This document shows positions 43,029 through 52,036 of a DNA stretch of 64,000 nt, one piece after another. The number at the start of each line of letters is the position of its first letter. The first letter of the stretch is position 1. This stretch comes from Acididesulfobacillus acetoxydans. Its GTDB lineage: Bacteria > Bacillota > Desulfitobacteriia > Desulfitobacteriales > Desulfitobacteriaceae. The stretch lies in the NCBI RefSeq assembly GCF_900016645.1, contig NZ_CDGJ01000082.1; one strand, given 5' to 3'. A program made the translations under genes and the position numbers. The notes under the pieces are model-generated. The model saw only the letters and a program-made list of their open reading frames with translations, made no database searches and was not told the DNA's origin.

Positions 43029-43898
43029 TTAATGCCCTTTCCAGGAGGCAAACCCTTCGCCTACCACTTCCGGAACTTCCGAAACCGTTAAAAAGGCCTC
43101 GGGATCGAGCTTATGGACAATTTCTTTCACCTGGGTCAGTTCGGTACGGCCGACGACACAGTAGACAACCTTTTTTGCTTCACCGGAATAGGCTCCTTCC
43201 GCTTGAAAAAGAGTGACGCCTCTCCCCAGTTTTGCCATAATTTCCCCTGCCACGGCGCCGGGTTCTCGCGTAATCACCATCACTGCCTTGGAATGACTCA
43301 TCCCTTCCTGGACCAGATCAATAACCCGGGTGGCGATAAACATATAGATTGCCGCATACATGGCGGCTTCCGGGCGAAAGAGTATGGCCGTCGCCGTAAA
43401 AATAAGGGCATCCATGCCCAGCAGGATTTGCCCCACGCTGAGCGGCGTCGTACGGCTGAGAAACACCGCCAAAATGTCAGTTCCCCCCAAAGACCCCCTG
43501 GAACGAAAGATAACCCCCATCCCCACCCCGGTCAGAACACCGCCGAAAATAGCGGACAAAAGGGTATCTTTCGTCAACACCGGCATGTGGGTCGTGACTT
43601 GCAAAGTCAAAGACAAGAGCCCCACGCCCCAAAAGCTCAGAATCAAGAACTTCCTCCCGACCAATTTTAAACCCAGCACGAACAGGGGAACATTCAAAAT
43701 GAAGACGACCCAACCCACGGGCCATTGATACAAATAGTGCAGGATAATCGCTATTCCTGTCACTCCGCCGTCTGCGATCCGGTTGGGAATAATAAAGGTA
43801 TTCATACTAATCCCGACGACAACAGCCCCAAAAGTGACCCCTAAAAAGTACTCAAGTGTTTTCCAGGAAAAAGCGTTTCTTAACCTCTGCCGGAACAC
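43029..43898 (-). CDS. YitT-family membrane protein (DUF161/DUF2179)
   Basis: A 289-residue protein with about six N-terminal helices (DUF161), including the repeated G-rich segments NRIADGGVTGIAIILHY and SRGSLGGTDILAV, and a C-terminal cytoplasmic DUF2179 domain (about 205-285, VMVITREPGAVAGEIM). The family is widespread in Bacilli and Clostridia, with unknown transport-like function. GGAGGACCGAAG precedes the GTG start. It is convergent with the deacetylase gene. Confidence 0.93.
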   Translation of the reverse strand: MFRQRLRNAFSWKTLEYFLGVTFGAVVVGISMNTFIIPNRIADGGVTGIAIILHYLYQWPVGWVVFILNVPLFVLGLKLVGRKFLILSFWGVGLLSLTLQVTTHMPVLTKDTLLSAIFGGVLTGVGMGVIFRSRGSLGGTDILAVFLSRTTPLSVGQILLGMDALIFTATAILFRPEAAMYAAIYMFIATRVIDLVQEGMSHSKAVMVITREPGAVAGEIMAKLGRGVTLFQAEGAYSGEAKKVVYCVVGRTELTQVKEIVHKLDPEAFLTVSEVPEVVGEGFASWKGH

Positions 43899-44239
43899 CT
43901 TCGGTCCTCCTTGTCACTCGTTTTCCCCTTCGGCCGGTGCCCCTTTATGCGGTAGATGGGGGCCGGGGCGGGTATCTCATCCGCTTTCATTATGTACCAT
44001 CGGGCAGCATTCGGCAAGAAGACCGTATCGGCGGCGATCAGAGGTCCACGTGGTCGGGGCAGCCATTTTCTTCATTCGCGACGGGGGCGATATCTTGAGC
44101 GGGGCCGGAGTCAAGTCGTGGCAGATGCTTTACGCCCGATAACTCAAAACGGTCTTCCTGAACTTTGTTCAGAAAGGCCGCCGGCTTCTGGGTAATATAC
44201 CCGTATTACATCATCTTTCTTTAAAACACAAAAAACCAA
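43899..44239. other. Intergenic region between YitT gene and tRNA-Arg
   Basis: About 340 bases. A short hairpin CTGAACTTTGTTCAG lies near 44157. Small plus-strand frames lack ribosome sites and look non-coding. Nothing further seen. Confidence 0.4.
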
Positions 44240-44274
44240 AACACAAAACGACTCTTCCACATTTTTGAAGAGCC
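44240..44274 (-). terminator. Terminator of tRNA-Arg
   Basis: Minus-strand stem GGCTCTTC/GAAGAGTC followed by GTTTTGTGTTTT, about 70 bases after the tRNA. Confidence 0.75.
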
Positions 44275-44344
44275 CCCTCGATCGCCCCGTTCTTTTGACC
44301 ATGGAAGTTGGGAGCCATGCCCTGAAACCCTCGCGGTGACAATG

Positions 44345-44420
44345 TGGTGCGCCCGGCAGGATTTGAACCTGCGACCTCCGGCCTCGGAAACCGTCACTCT
44401 ATCCACTGAGCTACGAGCGC
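44345..44420 (-). tRNA. tRNA-Arg (anticodon CCG)
   Basis: On the minus strand a full cloverleaf can be drawn: acceptor GCGCTCG/CGGGCGC (one G-U), D arm GCTC...GAGT, anticodon loop TTCCGAG giving CCG (reads CGG), and T arm GCAGG/CCTGC with TTCAAAT. The discriminator base is A and CCA is encoded. Confidence 0.95.
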
Positions 44421-44451
44421 TTAAACGCCTATCCTTTTAACCCGCTCCATT

Positions 44452-44480
44452 ACTTTACTAAAATCAACTGTGTTTGTCAA
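44452..44480 (-). promoter_or_regulatory. Sigma-A promoter of tRNA-Arg
   Basis: TTGACA (44475-44480) and TAAAGT (44452-44457) with a 17-base spacer on the minus strand, about 30 bases before the mature tRNA. Confidence 0.8.
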
Positions 44481-44601
44481 GAGCCCTGGGCGTTATGGAC
44501 GCCGCTCACACGACCACTTCCACCGGTCAGGCCGCGGGTTCAACCATTGAGCAGGAAAATAGTGATCTGTCCAAGAAAATCTGTTAATATAAATTGGTAA
44601 C

Positions 44602-44614
44602 GGAACAATGTTCC
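44602..44614. promoter_or_regulatory. Candidate IclR-type operator 1
   Basis: Perfect inverted repeat GGAAC-AAT-GTTCC four bases before the annotated start of the IclR gene, as expected for autoregulation. Near-identical arms occur at 51018-51030. Confidence 0.6.
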
Positions 44615-44618
44615 TCTT

Positions 44619-45491
44619 ATGGGAACGGTCACACCGGTATCATACTGTGACGGACTTAGCAATGCGGCACGAGCTGCCAAGCTCACAAAAAGTCACACAT
44701 TGGGGGAAATAGCCATAAACAAGGGATCAGAGCGTTTGCAAACGGTTGACAGAGCCTTAATGGTGTTACTGGCCTTCACGAACGAGAAGCCCGTTTGGGG
44801 CATAACAGAACTCAGCCAAGAATTCGGACTAGCCAAAAGCATAATCCATCGTCTGCTGTCCTCGCTTCAGCACTATGGTTTTGTAGAGGCAGACCCCGTG
44901 ACGAGGAAGTACAGCTTAGGCCCCAAAGCTCTCGTGCTCGGACGCATAGCCGCCAATCAAATGTCCCTGCGCAAGGTTTCCCTGCCTGTGATGCAGAACC
45001 TGGCGGATCTTTCGGGAGAATCGGTGATTCTGACCATTCAGGACGGGATGTCCGGGGTAGCTATCGAAATTGTCGAAGGAACCCAAGCTATAACCTGGAA
45101 AACATCCTTGGGCAACAACTTACCGCTCCACTGTGGGGCCTCTAAAAAAATACTCCTAGCTTTTCAGCCACCCGAATTTATTGAGCAGTACCTGAAAAGT
45201 GAGTCCTTGGTCAGGTTGAGTGATCAGAAACTCATGCAGGCGGAAGCACTTCGAGAAGAACTGGCTTATATCCGCGAGAAGGGGATTGCCGTCACTTTTG
45301 GTGAAGTCGACCTGGGAGTCACAGCCTTGGCCACACCCATCTTCAATGAACATAGAAAGATTATCGCCGGTTTGAGCATCGGTGGACCCTCGTTCCGCTT
45401 CACTCCGGAAAACTTAGCAACTTTGTCTCAGCTGGCCAAACAGGCCGCCGCAACAATTTCCGATAAATTAGGCTGCATTAGCAAGAAGTAG
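44619..45491 (+). CDS. IclR-family transcriptional regulator
   Basis: A 290-residue regulator. The winged helix (about 40-100, GITELSQEFGLAKSIIHRLL) is followed by an IclR effector domain (about 110-285) with LHCGASKKILLAF and GEVDLGVTALATPIF. The first 37 residues are unlike the family, and no ribosome site precedes ATG 44619. The true start may be near 44690-44710, where GGGGGA occurs but only a non-standard codon follows. It is upstream of and codirectional with a transporter and CoA-transferase, which it probably controls. Confidence 0.88.
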   Translation: MGTVTPVSYCDGLSNAARAAKLTKSHTLGEIAINKGSERLQTVDRALMVLLAFTNEKPVWGITELSQEFGLAKSIIHRLLSSLQHYGFVEADPVTRKYSLGPKALVLGRIAANQMSLRKVSLPVMQNLADLSGESVILTIQDGMSGVAIEIVEGTQAITWKTSLGNNLPLHCGASKKILLAFQPPEFIEQYLKSESLVRLSDQKLMQAEALREELAYIREKGIAVTFGEVDLGVTALATPIFNEHRKIIAGLSIGGPSFRFTPENLATLSQLAKQAAATISDKLGCISKK

Positions 45492-45893
45492 ATCTGTTCG
45501 ACCATTGGGCGCGTAAATTTTATGTCCCAAAATGGCGGAACACCATTCCATATTGCGGAATCAGTTATTCCGGAAAGCCTTCCCGGCTATTGATATTAAT
45601 ACCAGAGCCGGGTTACCAAACCAGGTGAGTTGGACCCGATGGAAAGGGGGTGCGACTAATGCCCGGGATCTGAGTATCGGCTGGAGAATTGTCTTTCTGA
45701 ATGTTCCCGCATGTCCGTCAAAGCCAGTCCTCACACGTGCTTTTCTACTCTAGTGATTCAAGACAATGTCTTAAGGGAGTGGTTCTTAGAAACCTATTCC
45801 AGGGAAGATCCGCTCAGGAGACCCTATTTGAAAAGCCTATCTGGAAATTAGAACCTATAAAATTAGAACCTTTTAGAAAGGAAGAAGAAGTGA
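45492..45893. other. Intergenic region between IclR and transporter genes
   Basis: 402 bases with GGAA/TTCC inverted repeats at 45537-45571, a CCCGGCT/AGCCGGG stem near 45585-45617, and a direct repeat AAATTAGAACCT (45845 and 45860) close to the transporter start. A 73-codon frame here has no ribosome site and is taken as non-coding. Confidence 0.45.
45537..45571. promoter_or_regulatory. Candidate IclR-type operators 2
   Basis: GGAAC-ACC-ATTCC (45537-45549, one arm mismatch to GGAAC-N3-GTTCC) and GGAAT-CAGTT-ATTCC (45557-45571) lie in the leader region of the transporter gene. Confidence 0.5.
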
Positions 45894-47138
45894 ATGGCTA
45901 TCACCACACAGACAATACAAGACGGGGGCGTTCCGAAGAAAACGCAAAGGAATATATTAATCATCGTTACTCTCGGCTGGGTTTTGGACGCTTTTGACTA
46001 TCTGATGTTAACTTATATCGCAATCGATATAATGAAAAATTTCAACGTTACAGCCGCGGTGTTTGGCTCCGTTATCTCCGTCACAGTCCTAGCCAGATTG
46101 TTCGGCGGGGCACTCGGCGGAGTCTTCGCTGACAAGTGGGGACGTCGCATACCCTTGATTACATCCCTCCTCTGGTACGGAATTTTCCAGTTTATAACCG
46201 GACTTTCACCCACCTTCACTCTTCTCTATCTTTTTAGATTCCTATTCGGACTGGGCATGGGATCAATGTACTCGATCGGAGTACCCCTTTTGATGGAAAC
46301 GGTACCGTCTAATAGAAGGGGGCTTGCCTCCGGCTTAGTCGAGATAGGTTTCCCGGTCGGCGGTATTCTAGCCAGTCTCCTTTACGCTGCCATATATTCA
46401 AATGGTGGCTGGCGTCCTATGTTTTACATTGCCGCTATTCCGGGTATTATACTCGGTATTTATGCATTGTTCACGTTACGGGAATCAAAAGCCTGGCTGG
46501 AAAAGCGGAAACAAGAACAAGGTATTAATAAAATACCGATTATAAATCTCTTCAGCGGACGGCAACTCTGGGATACCGTGCACTCGATTCTGGTCAATAC
46601 CGGCTTCCTCGTCTTGTATTATTCCATTGCCGCCTGGTATCCGACGTTCTTAAAAGAACAACATCATTTCAGCGTTGGTATGGTGAGTTTGATTACCATT
46701 TTATTGAACTTAGCCGCTGCCATAGGCAGTATAGTTTTCGGTTTCTGGTCAGACAAGATCGGCAGGCGTTGGACCATCACGATTTCCGCCGTTGGCAGCA
46801 TGCTTGGCGCGCCTTTGTTTGTCATCCTCCATAATACTGGACTCTTAGTTATTGGGGCAGTTATCATTGGCTTTTTCGGCCCCGGGGGGGTTTGGAGCGT
46901 GAATGCCTCCTATACGGCAGAGCACTTTCCCCTGAGCATGCGCTCCGCCGGCCACGGTCTTACCTACAACGGGGGAAATTTCCTCGGGGGTATGCTCACT
47001 CCTGTTATCATCGGACTCTTGTCCGTCCAATACGGGTTTGGCGTCCTGATGACTGTGGGCGTTTTGAGTTCAGCCGTATTCCTCATCATTATGACCTGGA
47101 TCTGGCGGGAAACACGAGACATGGACATGTCACTTTAA
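45894..47138 (+). CDS. MFS transporter, carboxylate/aromatic acid symporter type
   Basis: A 414-residue, 12-helix major facilitator. LDAFDYLMLTYI in helix 1, motif A GVFADKWGRR in loop 2-3 and its second-half echo GFWSDKIGRR, and EIGFPVGG are typical of the aromatic acid/H+ symporter and NanT-like group, which import organic acids. AAAGGAAGAAG lies upstream. With a CoA-transferase 75 bp downstream and acyl-CoA genes beyond, import of a carboxylic acid for CoA activation is inferred. Confidence 0.9.
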   Translation: MAITTQTIQDGGVPKKTQRNILIIVTLGWVLDAFDYLMLTYIAIDIMKNFNVTAAVFGSVISVTVLARLFGGALGGVFADKWGRRIPLITSLLWYGIFQFITGLSPTFTLLYLFRFLFGLGMGSMYSIGVPLLMETVPSNRRGLASGLVEIGFPVGGILASLLYAAIYSNGGWRPMFYIAAIPGIILGIYALFTLRESKAWLEKRKQEQGINKIPIINLFSGRQLWDTVHSILVNTGFLVLYYSIAAWYPTFLKEQHHFSVGMVSLITILLNLAAAIGSIVFGFWSDKIGRRWTITISAVGSMLGAPLFVILHNTGLLVIGAVIIGFFGPGGVWSVNASYTAEHFPLSMRSAGHGLTYNGGNFLGGMLTPVIIGLLSVQYGFGVLMTVGVLSSAVFLIIMTWIWRETRDMDMSL

Positions 47139-47212
47139 GACATAGCCCGTGCTACCGGTGAGAGAAATACCCCAACACTAATCGTGTCGGGATGGGAAAG
47201 GGGTCGTCTTCA

Positions 47213-48397
47213 GTGTATGCGCCGTTAGAGGGAATAAAGATTTTGGACATATCCAGGGTGTTGACCGGTCCGTTTTGTACTATGCTCTTAGGAGATTTAG
47301 GAGCGGAAGTACTCAAGGTCGAAATGCCGGTAAAAGGCGACGAGACCAGAGCGTGGGGCCCACCCTTTGTTGCAGGCGAAAGTTCCTATTACCTGAGTAT
47401 CAATAGAAATAAACGGAGCATAACCCTGGATCTGAAAAGCGAAAAGGGAAAGGAGATCTTGCTCAAACTGGCCTCAGAATCCGACGTCATCGTCGAAAAT
47501 TTTCTGCCGGGCACGGTCGGCCGTCTGGGCATTGACTACGAAGCGGTGCGCCGGGTTAATCCGGAAATCATTTACTGTTCAATATCAGGATTCGGTCAGG
47601 ATGGACCCTTTAAGAGCGTCCCGGCCTACGATCTGATGATGCAGGGCCTGGGAGGACTCATGTCCATCACCGGAGAAAAAAACGGCGCGCCGGTCCGCGT
47701 TGGGGTGGCTCTCATTGATATCGGAGCCGGCATGTACGCAGCCTTAGGCATCATGTCCGCTCTCATGGTCAAAAAGGCAACCGGGAAAGGGCAGTATGTC
47801 GACATTTCCCTTCTGGATACCGAAACATCTTGGCTTACCTACATGGCCACAAATTACTTTGCCACGGGAAAAGACCCAATACGCATGGGTTCCGCCCATC
47901 CCACCATCGTTCCCTATCAAGCTTACCCGGCCAAGGATCAATACTTCGTCTTGGCCGTTGGCAATGACGCCATCTGGCAGCGCTTCTGTACGGCCGTCGG
48001 GCTGACTTTGGAGAACGATCCGAAATTTATCACCAATACGGACCGGGTTCAGAACCGCGAGAGCCTCAATGAAATCCTTTACAAACTGTTCCTGGAGAAA
48101 AATGCCCAAGACTGGATCAATCTTCTGCAAGCCGCCCGCGTACCCTGCGGACTGGTTAATACGATTTCCCAAGTCGTGAATCATCCTCAGACGCAACACC
48201 GTCAAATGGTCGTGGAAATGGGACACCTCAAAGCCGGCAGAATTAAAGTCCTGGGCAATCCGATTAAGCTTTCACGTACCCCACCCCAGTATCGTCTGCA
48301 TCCCCCCTTGCTCGGACAACACACCGAGGAAGTGCTGAGGGAATTGGGATACTCCGATGAGCTCATCACCGAACTGCGCAGCAAAGGTGTCATTTAG
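47213..48397 (+). CDS. Family III acyl-CoA transferase (CaiB/BaiF)
   Basis: A 394-residue class III CoA-transferase with LEGIKILDISRVLTGPFC, NFLPGTVGRLG and the catalytic Asp in YVDISLLDT. It is of the succinyl-CoA-dependent carboxylate CoA-transferase type by overall look. GTG 47213 is preferred, as GGAAAGGGG lies nine bases upstream; the longer frame from ATG 47192 has no ribosome site. It follows the transporter and probably activates the imported acid. It is distinct from the CoA-transferase at 11158-12360. Confidence 0.9.
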   Translation: MYAPLEGIKILDISRVLTGPFCTMLLGDLGAEVLKVEMPVKGDETRAWGPPFVAGESSYYLSINRNKRSITLDLKSEKGKEILLKLASESDVIVENFLPGTVGRLGIDYEAVRRVNPEIIYCSISGFGQDGPFKSVPAYDLMMQGLGGLMSITGEKNGAPVRVGVALIDIGAGMYAALGIMSALMVKKATGKGQYVDISLLDTETSWLTYMATNYFATGKDPIRMGSAHPTIVPYQAYPAKDQYFVLAVGNDAIWQRFCTAVGLTLENDPKFITNTDRVQNRESLNEILYKLFLEKNAQDWINLLQAARVPCGLVNTISQVVNHPQTQHRQMVVEMGHLKAGRIKVLGNPIKLSRTPPQYRLHPPLLGQHTEEVLRELGYSDELITELRSKGVI

Positions 48398-48510
48398 CTC
48401 TCCCAGGAACTTGACCCTCCCCGTTATAACTTGGCCCCCCAATAAACCAGCCCGTCATCGAACTCACGCAGCTCAAAGGATTTACGCAACCCCAACCTTA
48501 TTACCTAGCC

Positions 48511-48550
48511 ATTGTTTAAGGACCACCGCTGCGGGTGGTCCTTAAACAAT
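48511..48550. terminator. Bidirectional hairpin between convergent genes
   Basis: A 17-bp perfect stem (ATTGTTTAAGGACCACC with 48534-48550) and a six-base loop between the CoA-transferase and the convergent acyl-CoA dehydrogenase. Both flanks are A/T-rich (TTAAACAAT), so it can act in both directions. Confidence 0.72.
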
Positions 48551-48693
48551 CCCTATAACTCCAAGATGAGCCCTTCCCTCGGTTCTCCTTCAGGTAGCAG
48601 AATCTCCGCCGCCTATGCGTTGGCTAAGAGGCGGTGGCTTCATGGAGAATATCGCCGATCCTTCGCGCATGTGATAGACTGCTCCGGGTGCTC

Positions 48694-49851
48694 TTAACGG
48701 TTGGGGGCTTCTCCCAAAGCCACACCCGAAATAATCAGCTTTTGGATATTAGATGTTCCTTCCACGACCTGGAAGGACTTGGCGTCCCGCAGATAACGCT
48801 CCACCGGGTATTCCGAAGAATAGCCAAAGGAACCGAGAATCTTCATGGCTTCGTTTGCAATGTGCACGGCAGACTCCGCGGAAAAATACTTGGCGATGGA
48901 AGTTTCGAACTGATTGGGCAAACCCTGATCTTTGAGCCACGCCGCCCGGTAGACCAAGAGTTGAGCGGCATGGTGTTCCGCCGTCATTTCGGCAATAGAA
49001 GACTTGATCATTTGAAAGGCGCCGATTTTCTGCCCAAATTGCGTCCTTTCATTCGCGTACTGAACCGCCGCCTCCAGAGCCGCGCCGCTCACACCGATGG
49101 CTCCGGCGGCACAACTGATCCGAGTGTTGTTCAACTGCCACATGCAGATCTTAAACCCGTCACCCACGTTCCCCAGCACAGAATCTTTTCCAATCTTGGC
49201 CCCATCAAAGACGATTTCACCCGTCGGTGCGTTGGCCAACCCCATCTTGGTCGTAATGTCGCGAACGGTAATTCCGGGCGTTTCCTTTAAATTCACGATG
49301 AAACAGGTAATCCCTTTGTGTTTCTTGCTCCGATCCGTATAGGCATAGAGCAGGCCATAATCCCCGTAAGACGCTTGCGAAATCCACATCTTGCTGCCAT
49401 TGATTTCCCAATGATCCCCACGGTCCGCCGCCGTCGTCTGCATGCTGACGACGTCTGAACCGGTATTGGCTTCGGTAATGGCAAAAAAACCAAGCTTCTC
49501 TCCGCTGACCCAACCGGGCAGATACCCAGCTTTTTGCTCCGCTGTGCCGAATTGATTGACCGTCAGCGCCGGACCAATGTTTTGCATGTTCAGGGGCAGC
49601 CGCCAGGAGGCGTTGAGTTTAGCCAGTTCCTCGCCTATGAGTACGGATTCAAGGATTCCCATGCCGTTTCCCCCGTACTCCTCCGGAATCGCACAACCGA
49701 GAAAACCGGCGTCCCCCATTTTCTTGACGATTTCCGGACGGAAAACGTGGTTTTTAAGATCCTCCTCCATCGTGGGGCGTATTTCCCGCTCGGCAAACTT
49801 GCGCACCGCGTCCTGTAACATCTTCTGCTCTTCCGATAAGGTAAATTCCAT
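48694..49851 (-). CDS. Acyl-CoA dehydrogenase
   Basis: A 385-residue flavoprotein of the acyl-CoA dehydrogenase family. The N-terminal helical domain starts EFTLSEEQ. FFAITEANTGSD and KMWISQA are the FAD/substrate segments, ERTQFGQKIG follows, and the catalytic base Glu is in VVEGTSNIQ, the short/medium-chain position. Substrate not determinable. ATG 49851 has GAGGGGGAG upstream; the longer frame adds an unrelated 20 residues. It is likely cotranscribed behind the crotonase gene at 50031-50867. Confidence 0.93.
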   Translation of the reverse strand: MEFTLSEEQKMLQDAVRKFAEREIRPTMEEDLKNHVFRPEIVKKMGDAGFLGCAIPEEYGGNGMGILESVLIGEELAKLNASWRLPLNMQNIGPALTVNQFGTAEQKAGYLPGWVSGEKLGFFAITEANTGSDVVSMQTTAADRGDHWEINGSKMWISQASYGDYGLLYAYTDRSKKHKGITCFIVNLKETPGITVRDITTKMGLANAPTGEIVFDGAKIGKDSVLGNVGDGFKICMWQLNNTRISCAAGAIGVSGAALEAAVQYANERTQFGQKIGAFQMIKSSIAEMTAEHHAAQLLVYRAAWLKDQGLPNQFETSIAKYFSAESAVHIANEAMKILGSFGYSSEYPVERYLRDAKSFQVVEGTSNIQKLIISGVALGEAPNR

Positions 49852-50030
49852 TATCGCTCCCCCTCTTTTTGAACTAATGGGTCCCCTGGGCCTAGGAATA
49901 TTGGTGCCCAAAATTTATCCCTGATCCTCGGCGAAGGTCCCTTTTTAAGCTATTAATACATCCGTAAACTCGTCCAGCTTAAGCTAAAATCAACAAATTA
50001 ATTGGCTAATTCATCTTTAGTCAAATAAGC

Positions 50031-50867
50031 TCACTTTCCTTGGAAAACCGGAGGCCGTTTCTCGGTCAGTGCCACTAGACCCTCGCGGTAATCCTCAAGT
50101 TCAGTGACGATGGCCATTTGAGATGAAATCAAATCCAGAGCCGTGCGCAAATCCTGGGTTCGCTGCGCGGAATAGACCGCCCGTTTAATCATGCGTACAG
50201 AAACCGGAGGGGACTGGGCAATTTTCCCTGCCAAGGCCAGAGTGCTCTGTTCCAGTGCTTCATCAGGCACCACCCTGTTGACCAAGCCCATTGCCGCGGC
50301 TTCCGCGGCGGTCACAAAATCACCGGTCCATAATAGTTCTAAAGCTCTAGCCGTACCAATCAAGCGCGGCAGGAAAAATGCGCCTCCATCACCCGGCACG
50401 AGGCCAACTTTGACATATCCGGCTGACAATTTGGCGCTCTCAGCCGCCAAACGCAAATCACACATCAAGGCCATGTCCAGACCGGCCCCCACCGCTGCAC
50501 CTTGAATCCCACAGATAACCGGTTTGTCCATCCTCTCCAGCGTAAGGGCCACTTTATGAATGTGCTGTGTTAAGGAGTGCTTACGATCCAGCGCTTTGGG
50601 CCCCCAGCTCTCGCCTTCTTCGTCCCCGGCAATAAACCCTCTGCCCGCCAGCATGGTCTTAGTATCCCCTCCGGCACAGAACGCTTTTCCCCTGGCTGTC
50701 AGGACCACGACCCTAATTTTAGGATCCTCCTCAGCATCCGCCAAGGCCTTAGCCCATCCCCGGATCATCGGCAAAGAAAAGGCATTCAAGGCCTCCGGCC
50801 TATTCAGAATAATTCTGGCGATGTAACCTTGTTTCTCATACAGCAAATGTTGGTTAGTTTCGGCCAT
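50031..50867 (-). CDS. Crotonase-fold enzyme, non-canonical active site
   Basis: A 278-residue enoyl-CoA hydratase/isomerase family protein with the oxyanion-hole segment FCAGGD and GAAVGAGLDMAL. By hand alignment the two hydratase glutamates are replaced: GGGCEL becomes GAGLDM (Glu to Asp), and the QPE position is Tyr (AGYVKVGLVPGDGG). An Asp in PGDGG may take over catalysis, as in isomerases and other atypical crotonases. AAAGGGAGGAA precedes ATG 50867. A GGAAC-N3-GTTCC site lies 150 bp upstream. Confidence 0.9.
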   Translation of the reverse strand: MAETNQHLLYEKQGYIARIILNRPEALNAFSLPMIRGWAKALADAEEDPKIRVVVLTARGKAFCAGGDTKTMLAGRGFIAGDEEGESWGPKALDRKHSLTQHIHKVALTLERMDKPVICGIQGAAVGAGLDMALMCDLRLAAESAKLSAGYVKVGLVPGDGGAFFLPRLIGTARALELLWTGDFVTAAEAAAMGLVNRVVPDEALEQSTLALAGKIAQSPPVSVRMIKRAVYSAQRTQDLRTALDLISSQMAIVTELEDYREGLVALTEKRPPVFQGK

Positions 50868-51017
50868 GTTATTTTTCCTCCCTTTGCTCTCTAGCACCCA
50901 ATTTCGTCCCAAAATCCCATATCCCCGGCCAAACCATGCTTTCCTCAGTGTCGGAAAACAACCTCGGCACAAGTTTTAACCGAGGCCGGCTCCTCAATTT
51001 TCCACGTTCCGTTAACT

Positions 51018-51030
51018 GGAACTGTGTTCC
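51018..51030. promoter_or_regulatory. Candidate IclR-type operator 3
   Basis: Perfect inverted repeat GGAAC-TGT-GTTCC, with an extra GTTCC half-site at 51006-51010, upstream of the crotonase/acyl-CoA dehydrogenase genes. The arms equal those at 44602-44614. Confidence 0.55.
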
Positions 51031-51154
51031 GCTTAGGGCATATGTTTATTTTAACCTCTCACCACATTTTGTGCCAGAGTTTGGCGCCGAGTCGCCGAAA
51101 AATCTCATTAAGCAGCCGATATCCCTAGGCGGACGGTAAGAAAATATTCAGTCA

Positions 51155-51202
51155 ACATCTTGGTTCACATCTTAGTTAACATCTTGATTGACATTTCAGT
51201 AT
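51155..51202. repeat. 12-bp tandem repeat, four units
   Basis: ACATCTTGGTTC, ACATCTTAGTTA, ACATCTTGATTG and ACATTTCAGTAT in exact 12-base register; the last two units run into the mazEF promoter. Confidence 0.8.
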
Positions 51203-51217
51203 ACAAGTACGTATACT
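51188..51217 (+). promoter_or_regulatory. mazEF promoter with overlapping operator
   Basis: TTGACA (51188-51193) and TATACT (51212-51217) with an 18-base spacer. The inverted repeat AGTATAC-N6-GTATACT (51198-51217) covers the spacer and -10 box, as expected for autorepression by the antitoxin. Confidence 0.75.
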
Positions 51218-51380
51218 AAGGCAAAGAAATGGTCATGAGCGGTCCGTTCCGAAAACACAGTGAAAATGCGATCAATGCGACCGGGAGTTCCGGACTCGCT
51301 TACAAGGCACACTTTAGAAAAAAACTCGGCTTCCGCCGGGCCTTTTGGCGAAGCCACCAGCCGACCGAGGAGGCGTTATC

Positions 51381-51632
51381 ATGTCCACAACCATAAGAAT
51401 CAATTCCTCTACATTACAGGTGTTAAAGCAGATCGCCCTGCAAACCGGAGAACCTACGCAAACCACCTTAGACAAAGCCATAGAAGCATACCGCAGGCAG
51501 GTTTTTCTGCAACAGGCAAATAATGCCTTTGCAGAACTGCAAAAAAAGCCCGAGCTATGGCAAGAGGAATTGTCTGAACGCCAGGAATGGGAAACAACCT
51601 GTAACGATGATTTATGGGAGGATAATCGATGA
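51381..51632 (+). CDS. MazE-like antitoxin (ribbon-helix-helix type)
   Basis: An 83-residue protein. The N-terminal beta-strand/helix segment (TTIRINSSTLQVLKQIA) fits a ribbon-helix-helix DNA-binding fold. The acidic C-terminus (EWETTCNDDLWED) would wrap the toxin. GAGGAGG lies eight bases upstream of ATG. Its stop overlaps the toxin start (ATGA). It belongs to the antitoxins paired with PemK/MazF toxins; the exact family is not recognised. Confidence 0.85.
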   Translation: MSTTIRINSSTLQVLKQIALQTGEPTQTTLDKAIEAYRRQVFLQQANNAFAELQKKPELWQEELSERQEWETTCNDDLWEDNR

Positions 51633-51967
51633 ATCCCAGGCGCGGAGATGTTTGGTTGGTTAATTTAAACCCTGTTCGAGGACATGAACAGTCTGGTACA
51701 AGGCCCGCTTTGATTTTCTCTGTCGATTTATTTAACTGCGGTCCCGCCGGGCTGGTAGTTGTCCTACCTATAACGACCCGGTCCAAAGGGATACCCTTTC
51801 ATGTTGAGGTCCAGCCGCCGGAAGGTGGTTTGACATCAACCAGTTATGTCAAGTGTGAGGACATACGCTCTGTTTCTAAGAATAGACTGGCCAACAGGCT
51901 GGGAGCGCTGTCCCCTGCTGCCATAGAACTTGTGGAGGACAGAATCCAAATATTATTGGGTCTGTGA
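51629..51967 (+). CDS. mazF: MazF/PemK-family mRNA interferase toxin
   Basis: A 112-residue toxin with the MazF start RRGDVWLVNLNPVRGHEQSGTRPA, which contains the catalytic Arg of the RG-x-Q-SG-x-RP block. The conserved VVLPITTR core and LTSTSYVKCEDIRSVSK segment follow. Such toxins cleave mRNA at short sequences; the site is unknown. Four-base overlap with the antitoxin gene shows a coupled operon under the operator-containing promoter at 51188. Confidence 0.95.
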   Translation: MNPRRGDVWLVNLNPVRGHEQSGTRPALIFSVDLFNCGPAGLVVVLPITTRSKGIPFHVEVQPPEGGLTSTSYVKCEDIRSVSKNRLANRLGALSPAAIELVEDRIQILLGL

Positions 51968-52036
51968 GAATCATCAGATCACAGTCCTCGTACCTAAGAC
52001 GGGCAGTGAATCCCAGCCAAGCAGCCAGGGCATCCC

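Larger units (their letters stand above)
50868..51380. other. Divergent intergenic region (crotonase / mazEF)
   Basis: About 510 bases containing the candidate IclR-type site (51018-51030), the 12-bp tandem repeats (51155-51202), the mazEF promoter with operator (51188-51217) and a 157-nt mazEF leader. Confidence 0.6.

Noticed and set aside
45532..45753. 73-codon plus-strand frame between IclR and the transporter
   Set aside because: Starts inside a GGAA/TTCC inverted repeat without a ribosome site and resembles no known protein.
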